A stretch of DNA of 64,000 bases from Lawsonibacter sp. (GTDB lineage Bacteria; Bacillota; Clostridia; Oscillospirales; Oscillospiraceae). The notes beneath the pieces are model-generated. The model made no database searches and was not told the origin of the DNA. It saw only the letters and a list, made by a program, of their open reading frames with translations. Below, one piece after another: positions 18,341 through 26,055 of the stretch. The translations under genes and the position numbers were made by a program. The stretch's first letter is position 1. The number at the start of each line of letters is the position of its first letter. The DNA is taken from the NCBI GenBank assembly GCA_022801435.1, contig JAAWSG010000004.1:1-64000 (forward strand), given 5' to 3'.

Positions 18341-20794
18341 TCAGTTCACCTGGCCGTCGTCTATCATATTGTAGAACCGCACGTCGATGACCGTACCGAT
18401 GGCGGCGGTCTCTCCCCCGGCCACGCTTTGATACTCGGCGGTGGTGGTGTTGCTGTAGTAGGTGGACACCCCGCTGGCCCGCATGAAGAAGCCGGCGTTC
18501 TCCAGCCTGTTCTTGGCGGACTCGTAGCTCTGCCCCGTCACGTCGGGGACCGTGTTGGTGGCGTCTGGGACCGCGTCGCCCAGGTAGAGGATGACGGTGG
18601 AGCCGCTGGGCACGCTGGCTCCGGCGGCGGGGATCTGACTGGTCACCGTCTCCCCGGAGCCCACGGTGCGGTATCTCAGGTCCTTGTCCCGCAAAATGTC
18701 CTCCGCGTTGGAGAGGGCCTGCCCGGTCACTCTGGGGGTGAACACATCCACCGCAGCGGACTCCCCGGCGCTGTACTGCTTCTCCACCCCCAGGTAGTCT
18801 AAAATCTCCGCGATGAGGGGCCCGGCCTGCTTGGCGGCCATGTTGCCCCCGCTGATGTAGACCCCGGTGGTGCAGTGGTGGGGGTCCCCCGGCTTCTCCT
18901 GGGGCTTGTCGTAGGCCAGCAGGACAATGACCTGGGGGTCGTCCGCCGGGGCGAAGCCCATGAAGGAGACGATGGTCCGCCCGGTCTCCCGGGTCTGGGA
19001 GGAGCCCGTCTTGCCCCCGATGCGGTAGCCCGCCATATAGGCGTTGCCCCCCGTCCCCTCGGAGACCACGCTCTCCAGGATGTCCACCGCCCGCTGGCTG
19101 GTCTCCTTGCTCACCACCTGCCGGACCACGGTGGGCTCGGTGTTCTGGATGACCGTGCCGTCCTTGGCGGTCACCGACTGGACCACGTAGGGCTGTAGGA
19201 GGTTGCCCCCGTTGATGACGGCGGCAAAGGAGGCGATCATCTGCAGGGGGGTGACCTCCAGCCGCTGGCCGAAGGAGCCCACCGCCAGGTCCACGTTGGT
19301 CATGCTCGCCCTGGGCCAGATGGCGCCGGTGGTGCTGGCCTCGCCGGGCAGGTCGATGCCGGTCCGCTCGGTGAGTCCGAAGGCCTCCAGGTAGTCGTAA
19401 AACGTGTCGATGCCCATCCGCTTGCCGATCTCGATGAAAGCGGGGTTGCAGGAGTTCTGCACCGCCTTGGCCAGACTCTGGTTCCCGTGGCCAGGGCTGC
19501 GCTTGGAGCAGTTGATGGGGTCGTCATAGCCGGGGACCATCACCGAGCCGGTACAGGTGAAGCTGTCGTTCTCGCTGACCAGTCCCTCCTCCAGGGCGGC
19601 GGCCAGGACCAGGGCCTTGAAGGTGGAGCCCGGCTCGTACCGGGAGTCCAGCACCTTGCTGCGCCACTGGGTGTTCACCGCGTCCGAGTAGGCCTGGGCC
19701 TTCGCCTTGTCCATCAGCTCCTCGGAGGTGAGGTTTTCGGTGTTGTTGGCCAAAAGCCTTTCATAAATGGCGGCGGTGTTCTCCTCCATGTCCCGGTTCA
19801 GAATCTCGTTGGTGATCTTGGAGTAGTTGTTGGGGTCGAAGTCGGGGGAGCTGGCCATTGCCAGGACGGCCCCGGTGTTGGGGTCCATCACCAGGCAGAA
19901 GGCCCCGTTGCGCACGTCATAGGCCTTGATGCCCCGCTCCAGGGCCTTCTCGGCGTAGGACTGGATGGTGGTGTCCAGGGTCAGGGTCAGGTCGTAGCCG
20001 TCCTCGGCGTCGATGTACAGGGAGTAGCTGTTGTACATGGCGGTCCCGGCGGCGGTCTTGGTGGTCACCACCCGGCCGGCGGTCCCCTCCAGCAGGTCGT
20101 CGTACTGGGCCTCGATGCCCACCGCCCCCCCGTTGGCGTTGACGAACCCCAGTACCTGGGCGGCCAGGCTGGAGTAGGGGTAGTACCGCCTGGAGCTGGT
20201 GATGAGGTACATGTAAGAGGCGGCCTTGTTGTCCACGATGTACTGGCGGATGACCTTGGCCTCCTCCTCCTCGATATTTTTTTTGATGTTCTCATAGGCG
20301 GACTTGGTCTTTCGGAACCTCTGGTCCAGATTCTCCCGGTCCAGGCCGGGGACCAGCTCCATCAGTCCGTCAATGAGCTGGTTCCGCTTGGCCTCCACCG
20401 CGGCGGCCCGGGCGTCGGGGTCCAGATTGCCCTCCGCGTCCTTATAGTCCTCCGCCTTCACCGACTTCTCCAAATCCTTGGGGGAGACGATGAGCTCGTA
20501 CACCGTGGCGGACATGGCCAGCGTGTTGCCGTTCCGGTCATAGATGTCCCCCCGGGAGGCGGGGACCTCCAGCTTCAGGCTCTGCTGGTCGCTGGCCCGC
20601 TCCTGGTACTCCTCGTGGTGGAGGATGGCGATGTCCCACAGCTTCCACGCCAGGGGGATGAACATGACCACCCCGCACAGCACCATCAAAAAAACTGTGC
20701 GGAGAAAGATGGACCGCTTGGAGTGGGTCCCACGGGTGGCGGTGGACTGGACGCTGCCCCGTCCCCCGCTGCCGCGCTCGTATCTGCTGCGCAT
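18341..20794 (-). CDS. pbpB: Class B penicillin-binding protein with PASTA repeats (FtsI/SpoVD type)
   Basis: Septal transpeptidase cross-linking peptidoglycan. The 817-residue protein has a basic head, one membrane span (about residues 27-53), and a dimerisation/pedestal region with LEVPASRGDIYDRNGNTLA. The transpeptidase domain has catalytic Ser390 in PGSTFKAL, SCN in QNSCNPAF, and the KTGSS box in YRIGGKTGSSQT. Two C-terminal PASTA modules (VFTPRVTGQALSNAEDIL and TVPDVTGQSYESAKNRL) follow. The ATG at 20794 is preceded by GAGGAG; the open frame upstream has no such site. Position after ftsL identifies it as the division PBP, although sporulation SpoVD is close in architecture. Confidence 0.93.
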   Translation of the reverse strand: MRSRYERGSGGRGSVQSTATRGTHSKRSIFLRTVFLMVLCGVVMFIPLAWKLWDIAILHHEEYQERASDQQSLKLEVPASRGDIYDRNGNTLAMSATVYELIVSPKDLEKSVKAEDYKDAEGNLDPDARAAAVEAKRNQLIDGLMELVPGLDRENLDQRFRKTKSAYENIKKNIEEEEAKVIRQYIVDNKAASYMYLITSSRRYYPYSSLAAQVLGFVNANGGAVGIEAQYDDLLEGTAGRVVTTKTAAGTAMYNSYSLYIDAEDGYDLTLTLDTTIQSYAEKALERGIKAYDVRNGAFCLVMDPNTGAVLAMASSPDFDPNNYSKITNEILNRDMEENTAAIYERLLANNTENLTSEELMDKAKAQAYSDAVNTQWRSKVLDSRYEPGSTFKALVLAAALEEGLVSENDSFTCTGSVMVPGYDDPINCSKRSPGHGNQSLAKAVQNSCNPAFIEIGKRMGIDTFYDYLEAFGLTERTGIDLPGEASTTGAIWPRASMTNVDLAVGSFGQRLEVTPLQMIASFAAVINGGNLLQPYVVQSVTAKDGTVIQNTEPTVVRQVVSKETSQRAVDILESVVSEGTGGNAYMAGYRIGGKTGSSQTRETGRTIVSFMGFAPADDPQVIVLLAYDKPQEKPGDPHHCTTGVYISGGNMAAKQAGPLIAEILDYLGVEKQYSAGESAAVDVFTPRVTGQALSNAEDILRDKDLRYRTVGSGETVTSQIPAAGASVPSGSTVILYLGDAVPDATNTVPDVTGQSYESAKNRLENAGFFMRASGVSTYYSNTTTAEYQSVAGGETAAIGTVIDVRFYNMIDDGQVN

Positions 20795-20995
20795 CCATTC
20801 ACTCCTCTCTCCGGCTTTCTGGAGCCGGCCAGGCTGGATCTGATTTCTGGGAAAACAGCGAAGGAAGACCCCCCTCCGACTCCCGCACTGTACGCAAGGA
20901 GCAGGAGAGAAACCTTCCATCGCCCCTTGTTTCTCTCTTGTACCGCACCGCGTCCGTACTGAGCCCCGGCGCTTCTGTGCATCTATATGGTCCGG

Positions 20996-21565
20996 TCAGC
21001 GGAAATATTCTACAATTCCATCCACCACGCGCTCCAGGCCCTGCCGCAGGCTGCGCAGTCCCCCCTCGATGCCGGAGGTCTCAAACACCACCACGGTATC
21101 CGGCTCGGACAGGTCGATATACACCACCTGGTCGCTGCTGGGCCGCACCATGGCGTCCCCCTCGGCGGACTGGAAGGAATCCAGGTCGAAGATTTTCTCG
21201 TACTTGGTCACCAGAGCGGCGTTGTCCGTCTGGAGGGCGGTCAGCTCCGCACGCAGGTTCTCCAGCTCCCGGTGGGCCATGGTCAGGTGGGCGTAGCTCA
21301 TCACCACCATCACCGCGAAAGCCGCCACCGCCAGAAACCCCACCACCGCGAAGGGGGCAATCTGGCCGGCCTCCCGCACCTGGACCCGGGCGCGGACCAG
21401 AGTTTTCTCCCGCTGTCTGGGCCGGGGCGCGGGCTGAGGATAGCCCTGCTGCTCCTCCCGCCGGGGGACGCGGACCGTGTTCCCATCATAGACCGGGGCG
21501 TAGGCCACACTGCCATAGGTGCTGTATGTGGTTGATGTGCGCCGTCTGGCCGCCATTCCTGTCAC
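20996..21565 (-). CDS. ftsL: FtsL-like division protein
   Basis: A bitopic divisome protein of about 189 residues. A polar, arginine- and tyrosine-rich cytoplasmic tail (about 1-68) is followed by one membrane span (APFAVVGFLAVAAFAVMVVMS, about 70-90). A leucine-rich coiled coil, HRELENLRAELTALQTDNAAL, lies outside. The C-terminal about 60 residues (VYIDLSEPDTVVVFETSG) are longer than in classical FtsL. Sequence conservation of this family is weak, so the call rests on topology plus position between rsmH and pbpB. GTG at 21565 (AGGA five bases upstream) is taken as start; ATG at 21556 is equally possible. Confidence 0.75.
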   Translation of the reverse strand: MTGMAARRRTSTTYSTYGSVAYAPVYDGNTVRVPRREEQQGYPQPAPRPRQREKTLVRARVQVREAGQIAPFAVVGFLAVAAFAVMVVMSYAHLTMAHRELENLRAELTALQTDNAALVTKYEKIFDLDSFQSAEGDAMVRPSSDQVVYIDLSEPDTVVVFETSGIEGGLRSLRQGLERVVDGIVEYFR

Positions 21566-21599
21566 TCTCTTCCTTCTTTTGTAGTCCGCGCCCGCGGGT

Positions 21600-22523
21600 T
21601 TACAGCTTCTCCGCCGTCCTCAGCTTGGCGCTTCTGGCTCTGGGGTTGTCCGCCACCTCCTCCGGGCTGGGGAGAACAGGTTTTTTATGGACCAATTTCA
21701 CCTTTGGCGTCCGGCCGCACACACACACCGGAAAATCCGGAGGACAGACACATCCCCGGGCCAGCCCGGCCAATCCGGTCTTCACCATCCGGTCCTCCAG
21801 GGAGTGGAAGGTGATGACCGCCAGCCTCCCCCCCGGGTTCAGCCTGGGGACCGCCTGGCTCAGCATCCGCTCCACACAGCCCAGCTCGTCATTCACCGCG
21901 ATGCGGATGGCCTGAAAGCTGCGCTTGGCGGGGTGCTGCTTCTCCCGCAGGGCCTTGGGGGGCATGGCGCCTTTGATGATCTCCACCAGCTCCAGGGTGG
22001 TGGCGATGGGCCGCTCCTCCCGCCGGCGGACGATGGCGGCGGCGATCTGGGGGGCGCAGCGCTCCTCGCCGTACTGGAACAGGACCCGCCGCAGCTCCTC
22101 CTGGCTCCAGCCGTTGACCACCTGGGCGGCGGTCAGCCCCTCCCCCCGGTCCATGCGCATATCCAGGGGGGCGTCCGTTCGGTAAGAAAACCCCCGGCTC
22201 CCGTCGTCCAGCTGGGGGGAGGACACCCCCAGGTCAAAGAGCATCCCGTCCACCGCCTCCAGAGACAGCCCGTCCAGGATCTGGTCCAGCCGGTCAAAAT
22301 TGCTGTGGACCAGGCTCACCCGGTCCCTCCAGGGGGCTAACCGCTCCTCCGCCGCCTCCAGGGCGGCCTGGTCCCGGTCCACGCAGATCAGCCGGCCTGT
22401 GGTCAGTTTTTTTGCGATCTCCCGGCTGTGGCCCGCCCGGCCCAGGGTCCCGTCCAAATAAACCCCCTCCGGCCGGATGTTCAGCGCCTCCAGGCTCTCC
22501 GCCAGGAGGACCGGCCGGTGCAT
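21600..22523 (-). CDS. rsmH: 16S rRNA (cytosine-1402 N4)-methyltransferase
   Basis: SAM-dependent methyltransferase (MraW) acting on C1402 of 16S rRNA. The 307-residue product begins MHRPVLLAESLEALNI like other family members. It has the SAM site GVYLDGTLGRAGHSREI, motif FDLGVSSPQLDDGSRGFSY, the helical domain segment KRSFQAIRIAVNDEL, and the C-terminal VITFHSLEDRMVK. ATG at 22523 has GGGGGAG seven bases upstream; an ATG five codons earlier would almost abut the mraZ stop. Second gene of the dcw cluster. Confidence 0.95.
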   Translation of the reverse strand: MHRPVLLAESLEALNIRPEGVYLDGTLGRAGHSREIAKKLTTGRLICVDRDQAALEAAEERLAPWRDRVSLVHSNFDRLDQILDGLSLEAVDGMLFDLGVSSPQLDDGSRGFSYRTDAPLDMRMDRGEGLTAAQVVNGWSQEELRRVLFQYGEERCAPQIAAAIVRRREERPIATTLELVEIIKGAMPPKALREKQHPAKRSFQAIRIAVNDELGCVERMLSQAVPRLNPGGRLAVITFHSLEDRMVKTGLAGLARGCVCPPDFPVCVCGRTPKVKLVHKKPVLPSPEEVADNPRARSAKLRTAEKL

Positions 22524-22539
22524 CAGCTGCTCCCCCATC

Positions 22540-22953
22540 TCAGAACCCCAGCTCCGCCATACAGGCGGCCATCTTCTCCGGCGTCATCTCTTCCTCCTGC
22601 TCGTTCCAAATGCCGGCGGCCCAAATCTCCGCCCGGTCGTGGACCCCAATGATGACCACGTCCTTCTCCAGTCCGGCGTACTTCCTCAGCTTCTGGGGTA
22701 CGACGATACGGCCCTGGCTGTCCAGCTCGCACTTGGCGGCGTTGGCAAACAGAGGGCGCATCACTTTGGACTGGCTCATGGGCAGGGAGGCAAATTTTTC
22801 GGTGAAGCGGTCCCAGGTGGCCTGGGGGTAGATGGCCAGACAGGCGTCCACTCCCATGGCCAGATAGAAGGTGACACCCAGCTCCTCCCGGAGCTTAGCG
22901 GGGATGAACAGCCGGCCCTTGGCATCAATACTGTGCTCGTATGTGCCGGTCAC
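22540..22953 (-). CDS. mraZ: Transcriptional regulator MraZ
   Basis: Ring-forming AbrB-like DNA-binding protein that regulates the dcw cluster by binding repeats in its own promoter. The 137-residue product shows both SpoVT/AbrB-like halves: YEHSIDAKGRLFIPAKLREEL and CELDSQGRIVVPQKLRKYAGL, each with the DxxGR-ϕ-ϕP pattern. GTG at 22953 fits the typical family start (T-G-T-Y-E-H-S-I-D); the 19-codon open extension runs through the repeat-bearing leader and is rejected. First gene of the cluster. Confidence 0.93.
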   Translation of the reverse strand: MTGTYEHSIDAKGRLFIPAKLREELGVTFYLAMGVDACLAIYPQATWDRFTEKFASLPMSQSKVMRPLFANAAKCELDSQGRIVVPQKLRKYAGLEKDVVIIGVHDRAEIWAAGIWNEQEEEMTPEKMAACMAELGF

Positions 22954-22990
22954 CCACCCACACCCCCACTCGAACTGCCTTTTCAGGGAT

Positions 22991-23010
22991 TTTGCCCCAC
23001 TTTGCTCCAC
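22991..23010 (-). promoter_or_regulatory. MraZ-type direct repeats
   Basis: On the minus strand GTGGAGCAAA (23010-23001) is followed immediately by GTGGGGCAAA (23000-22991), two copies at a 10-base period. This matches the known spacing of MraZ recognition boxes (TGGG-like cores every 10 bases). They lie just downstream of the -10 element and before mraZ, as in autoregulated mra operons. Further TGGG cores lie closer to the start codon. Confidence 0.7.
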
Positions 23011-23019
23011 TTCGGTTTT

Positions 23020-23048
23020 AGTATATAGCCTGCCGCCGCAAAAATCAA
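23020..23048 (-). promoter_or_regulatory. Promoter of the dcw cluster (Pmra)
   Basis: Minus-strand TTGATT (23043-23048) and TATACT (23020-23025) are 17 bases apart. The predicted start near 23013 lies at the edge of the GTGGAG/GTGGGG repeats, so MraZ binding would interfere with initiation or early elongation. Confidence 0.75.
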
Positions 23049-23115
23049 GTATTTTTTTCCCTGATTTTCCGGAAGAAAAACCCCATTTTTGTCAAAAAAG
23101 TTCGATTTTCATGTT

Positions 23116-23129
23116 AAAACATATGTTCT
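23116..23129. promoter_or_regulatory. Possible LexA (SOS) box
   Basis: Minus-strand AGAACATATGTTTT compared with the Firmicutes LexA consensus CGAACATATGTTCG matches at 11 of 14 positions, including the whole GAACATATGTT core. It lies about 270 bases before the uracil-DNA glycosylase gene and 110 bases behind Pmra, so the controlled promoter is not clear. Confidence 0.35.
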
Positions 23130-23316
23130 ATCATAGCTGTGTACCAGCAGTTTTCCCCTCTCCCACAAGATATACGGGTCTTTTTGCTTCCCCTCCCATA
23201 TATAGGGGTTTTGGGCAAAGCTGCGGAAAATAGTTCAAAAAAATTTTTTTGCCGCGCCTCCTGCCTGGGACGCCGGAAAATTTTTGTTTTTCCGTCTTTT
23301 CCTTCCTGTCGAAGCG

Positions 23317-23325
23317 TGGTATACT
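23317..23325 (+). promoter_or_regulatory. Extended -10 promoter for the glycosylase gene
   Basis: TGGTATACT gives TG-N-TATACT, an extended -10 element, 72 bases before the start codon. The -35 region is poor (T-rich), as is usual for extended -10 promoters. Confidence 0.5.
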
Positions 23326-23396
23326 CTATCCATGGGCGGGGATTTCTGTCGAACCCTCCCGATTCCCTGGAAACACAACAAAAAGGAGGCGCCGAA

Positions 23397-23972
23397 ATGG
23401 CTTTGACAACCTGGGAAGAACTGGAACAAACCTGTCTGAACTGTCAAAAATGCGCCCTGGCTGACACCCGGACCAACGTGGTCTTCGGAGTGGGCCCCCG
23501 GGACGCGGAGGTCATGTGCATCGGGGAGGGCCCCGGTGAGAACGAGGACCTTCAGGGCCAGCCCTTTGTGGGGCGGGGCGGCAAGCTGCTGGACGACATG
23601 CTGGAGATGGTGGACCTGAGCCGGGAGAAAAACGTCTACATCGCCAACATCGTCAAGTGCCGCCCTCCCAAGAACCGGGACCCCCTGAATACCGAGCAGG
23701 ACGCCTGCATCGACTACCTGCGGGCCCAGGTGGCGCTGCTCCGGCCCAAGATCATCATCTGTCTGGGCCGCATCGCCGCCTGCCGCATTATCAAGGCGGA
23801 CTTCAAGATCACCAAGGAGCATGGGCAGTGGTTTGAGAAAAACGGCTTCTGGATGACCGCCCTCTTCCACCCGGCGGCCATCCTCCGGGACCCCCGCCGC
23901 CGCCCGGAGACCTTTGAGGATTTGAAGGTCGTGCAGGCCAAGATCCGGGAGGTCTGCACCCACACCTATTGA
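23397..23972 (+). CDS. Uracil-DNA glycosylase, iron-sulfur (family 4/5 type)
   Basis: Excises uracil (and possibly hypoxanthine) from DNA. The 191-residue product has four cysteines for a [4Fe-4S] cluster: C-x2-C in CLNCQKCALADTR near residue 15, then the pair in KCRPPKNRDPLNTEQDAC near residue 85. Catalytic motifs are GEGPGENEDLQGQPFVGRGG (motif 1) and ALFHPAAILR (motif 3 histidine). The ATG at 23397 follows AAAAGGAGG; an 86-codon upstream extension is intergenic. It is alone, divergent from mraZ, and ended by the hairpin at 24005-24047. Family 4 is more likely than 5 from the GEGPG-E-N-E motif. Confidence 0.92.
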   Translation: MALTTWEELEQTCLNCQKCALADTRTNVVFGVGPRDAEVMCIGEGPGENEDLQGQPFVGRGGKLLDDMLEMVDLSREKNVYIANIVKCRPPKNRDPLNTEQDACIDYLRAQVALLRPKIIICLGRIAACRIIKADFKITKEHGQWFEKNGFWMTALFHPAAILRDPRRRPETFEDLKVVQAKIREVCTHTY

Positions 23973-24004
23973 GCCCCGTCAGCGCGCCCCCGAATCCCCG
24001 CCGG

Positions 24005-24047
24005 ACAAAAAAACCGCCTGCGCTGTCTGCGCAGGCGGGGTTTTTTT
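24005..24047. terminator. Bidirectional terminator after the glycosylase and glgA
   Basis: Perfect stem CCGCCTGCGC (24014-24023) with GCGCAGGCGG (24029-24038) and loop TGTCT. It is flanked by seven A on the left and seven T on the right, so it ends the plus-strand glycosylase gene and can serve the convergent glgA. Confidence 0.92.
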
Positions 24048-24090
24048 CCTGTCAGGGTGTTCCAATCGTCCTCAGCCTGTACCGGCCGGG

Positions 24091-25896
24091 TCACCAGGTC
24101 AGCTCCAGGTAGAGGTCCTTATACTGCTTTGCGGAGTTCTCCCACGACAGATCCTTGTCCATATCCCGCTGAACCATCTCGTCCCAGCACCAGCGGTTCT
24201 CAAAATAGAAGGTCTTGGCCCGGTTGATGGCGTCCAGCAGCAGGCCGGCGTCGTAGCGGTCAAAGGTAAAGCCGTTCCCTGTGTTTTGGAACATGTTGTA
24301 GGGCTCCACCGTGTCCTTCAGGCCCCCCGTCTCCCGCACGATGGGCACGGTCCCGTAGTGCATGGCGATCAGCTGGGTCAGGCCGCAGGGCTCGAACCGG
24401 GAGGGGACCAGCAGGGCGTCCGCCCCCGCGTAGATCCGGTGCGCCCGGGTCTCGTCATACATGATATTGGAGCACACGTCCCCCTGGTAGGTGTGCTCAA
24501 AGTACCGGAACGCGTCCTCATAGCCGCTGTCCCCGGTGCCCAGCACAACGACCTGGGTGTGTCCGTCCATCACCTGGGGGAGGATGGAGGTGACCAGGTC
24601 CAGGCCCTTCTGGTTGGTCAGCCGGGAGATCAGTCCAATGACGAATTTATGGTTGTCCTGGACCAGCCCCAGCTCCTCCTGAAGCCTGCGTTTGTTTTCC
24701 TTCTTCCCGTCCAGCACGCTGGTGATGCTGTAGTTCTTGTACAGCCTGCCGTCGGTATCGGGGTCCCAGATATCATAGTCGATTCCGTTGACAATCCCCC
24801 GCAGCTTGCCCGCGTGATACCGCAGATGGGCGTCCAGGGTCTCCCCGAAGTCAGGGCTCTGAATTTCTCCGGCGTAGGTCTGGCTCACGGTGGTGATGAC
24901 ATTGGCGTAGGCCAGTCCTCCCTTGAGCATGTTGGCGTCCTTGTACTTCACCTTCAGGGCGTCCTTGTTGAAGACGTAGCCGGGCAGCCCCGACCAGTAG
25001 CGGATGGTGGGAATGTCGTAAATCCCCTGGAAGCGCAGGTTGTGGATGGTCAGAATGGTCTTTGCGGTGGTCAGCTTGGTGTTGACGAACTGGGTCCTCA
25101 GATAGACCGGGACCAGCGCGGCCTGCCAGTCGTGACAGTGGATAATGTCGGGAATCCAGTCCATATAGTTCAGCGCCGCCAGAGCCGCCTTGGCAAAGTA
25201 GCAGTATTTCGGAATGTCGTCAATGAGATTGGTATAGGGATCTCCGCTGCTGAAAAATTCCTCGTTGTCAATGAAATCGTACACCACCCCGTTCCAGACG
25301 TACTCCATAATCCCCACGTAGAAGGACCTGCCGTCCGCGCAGAGGTCCATCTGGAAGGAACCCCGGTAGATCATCTTCTCCTGATACTCCCACGGGATGC
25401 ACTTGTACCGGGGGAGAATGACCCTGACATCGCAGTTCTGCTTGACCAGGGCCTTGGGCAGGGCGTACATCACATCGCCCAGTCCCCCCGTCTTCACAAA
25501 GGGATAGCACTCCGACCCGATCAAGGCAACGCTCCTTCTGGGGGACTGCTCCTCCGGCTGGACTTCCTCTGCCGGTTCCGTCTTCGGGGTCTCCTCCACC
25601 GGCTCCGGCTGGACTTCCTCCGCCGGTTCTGTCTTCGGGGTCTCCTCCACCAGCTCCGGCTGGACTTCCTCCGCCGGTTCTGTCTTCGGGGTCTCCTCCA
25701 CCGGCTCCGGCTGGGCCTTTCTGCTTCCCCGCTTGGCCCGCTTGCTCTCCTTTTTGGCCTCTTCTGTTTTGGACGCTTTCGCCACGGTCTCCTTTTCTTC
25801 GCGTTCCTTCTCGTTGATCTCTTCCTCCGGCTGGGCAGCCTCCGCCGCGGAAATGGTTTGCTTGCCGCCGGTCCGTACTGTCTTTTTCCTTGACAT
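24091..25896 (-). CDS. glgA: Glycogen synthase with acidic repeat N-terminal extension
   Basis: GT5 ADP-glucose:glucan glucosyltransferase. The catalytic part begins near residue 121 (SVALIGSECYPFVKTGGLGDV, KTGGL at 135-139) and runs to the end: IIHCHDWQAALVPVYL, TIHNLRFQGIYD, GIVNGIDYDIWDPDTD, and the C-terminal nucleotide site SRFEPCGLTQLIAMHYGTVPIVRETGGL. Ahead of it is a 120-residue low-complexity leader. A KE-rich part (about 20-60) is followed by three 17-residue repeats of the form QPEPVEETPKTEPAEEV (about 62-112). Ordinary bacterial GlgA is about 480 residues, so this leader is an addition. ATG at 25896 follows GGGAGG. Other glg genes are not in the window. Confidence 0.93.
   Translation of the reverse strand: MSRKKTVRTGGKQTISAAEAAQPEEEINEKEREEKETVAKASKTEEAKKESKRAKRGSRKAQPEPVEETPKTEPAEEVQPELVEETPKTEPAEEVQPEPVEETPKTEPAEEVQPEEQSPRRSVALIGSECYPFVKTGGLGDVMYALPKALVKQNCDVRVILPRYKCIPWEYQEKMIYRGSFQMDLCADGRSFYVGIMEYVWNGVVYDFIDNEEFFSSGDPYTNLIDDIPKYCYFAKAALAALNYMDWIPDIIHCHDWQAALVPVYLRTQFVNTKLTTAKTILTIHNLRFQGIYDIPTIRYWSGLPGYVFNKDALKVKYKDANMLKGGLAYANVITTVSQTYAGEIQSPDFGETLDAHLRYHAGKLRGIVNGIDYDIWDPDTDGRLYKNYSITSVLDGKKENKRRLQEELGLVQDNHKFVIGLISRLTNQKGLDLVTSILPQVMDGHTQVVVLGTGDSGYEDAFRYFEHTYQGDVCSNIMYDETRAHRIYAGADALLVPSRFEPCGLTQLIAMHYGTVPIVRETGGLKDTVEPYNMFQNTGNGFTFDRYDAGLLLDAINRAKTFYFENRWCWDEMVQRDMDKDLSWENSAKQYKDLYLELTW
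25553..25712 (-). repeat. 51-bp tandem repeat within glgA
   Basis: Three near-identical 51-base units plus a partial unit encode the 17-residue acidic repeat (EPVEETPKTEPAEEVQP). Differences are single bases, for example a proline-to-leucine change in the second unit. The near identity at the DNA level points to recent duplication, and copy number may vary between strains. Confidence 0.85.
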
Positions 25897-25974
25897 CGGA
25901 ACACCTCCCAAAATAAATCGTTGAATTTGTAATCTCTGCGGATTCCGCAAAAAACGCTGAGGGCCTCTTGGAAC

Positions 25975-26003
25975 AGTATAGCACAGCTTCCCGCGTTTGT
26001 CAC
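25975..26003 (-). promoter_or_regulatory. Promoter of glgA
   Basis: Minus-strand GTGACA (25998-26003) and TATACT (25975-25980) are 17 bases apart in the folC-glgA gap. The predicted leader is about 70 bases. It separates glgA from the folate genes upstream. Confidence 0.65.
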
Positions 26004-26055
26004 CGGGTTTTGACAGGTTCTGGACCCTCTGCCAAAACCCGGCGGGGGACAGCCG

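Larger units (their letters stand above)
22954..23396. other. mraZ-udg divergent intergenic region
   Basis: This 443-base, AT-rich stretch without a gene holds the mraZ promoter and its repeats (left end), an extended -10 promoter for the glycosylase gene (right end), and in between a perfect ACATATGT-centred palindrome that resembles a Firmicutes LexA box. I see nothing else that can be named in about 23140-23290. Confidence 0.6.

Noticed and set aside
23139..23396. An 86-codon N-terminal extension of the glycosylase
   Set aside because: No ribosome site, non-conserved residues, and it spans the promoter; ATG at 23397 has AAAAGGAGG.
25553..25712. CRISPR array in the repeat region of glgA
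   Set aside because: Repeats are direct, contiguous and in frame with the protein; there are no spacers.
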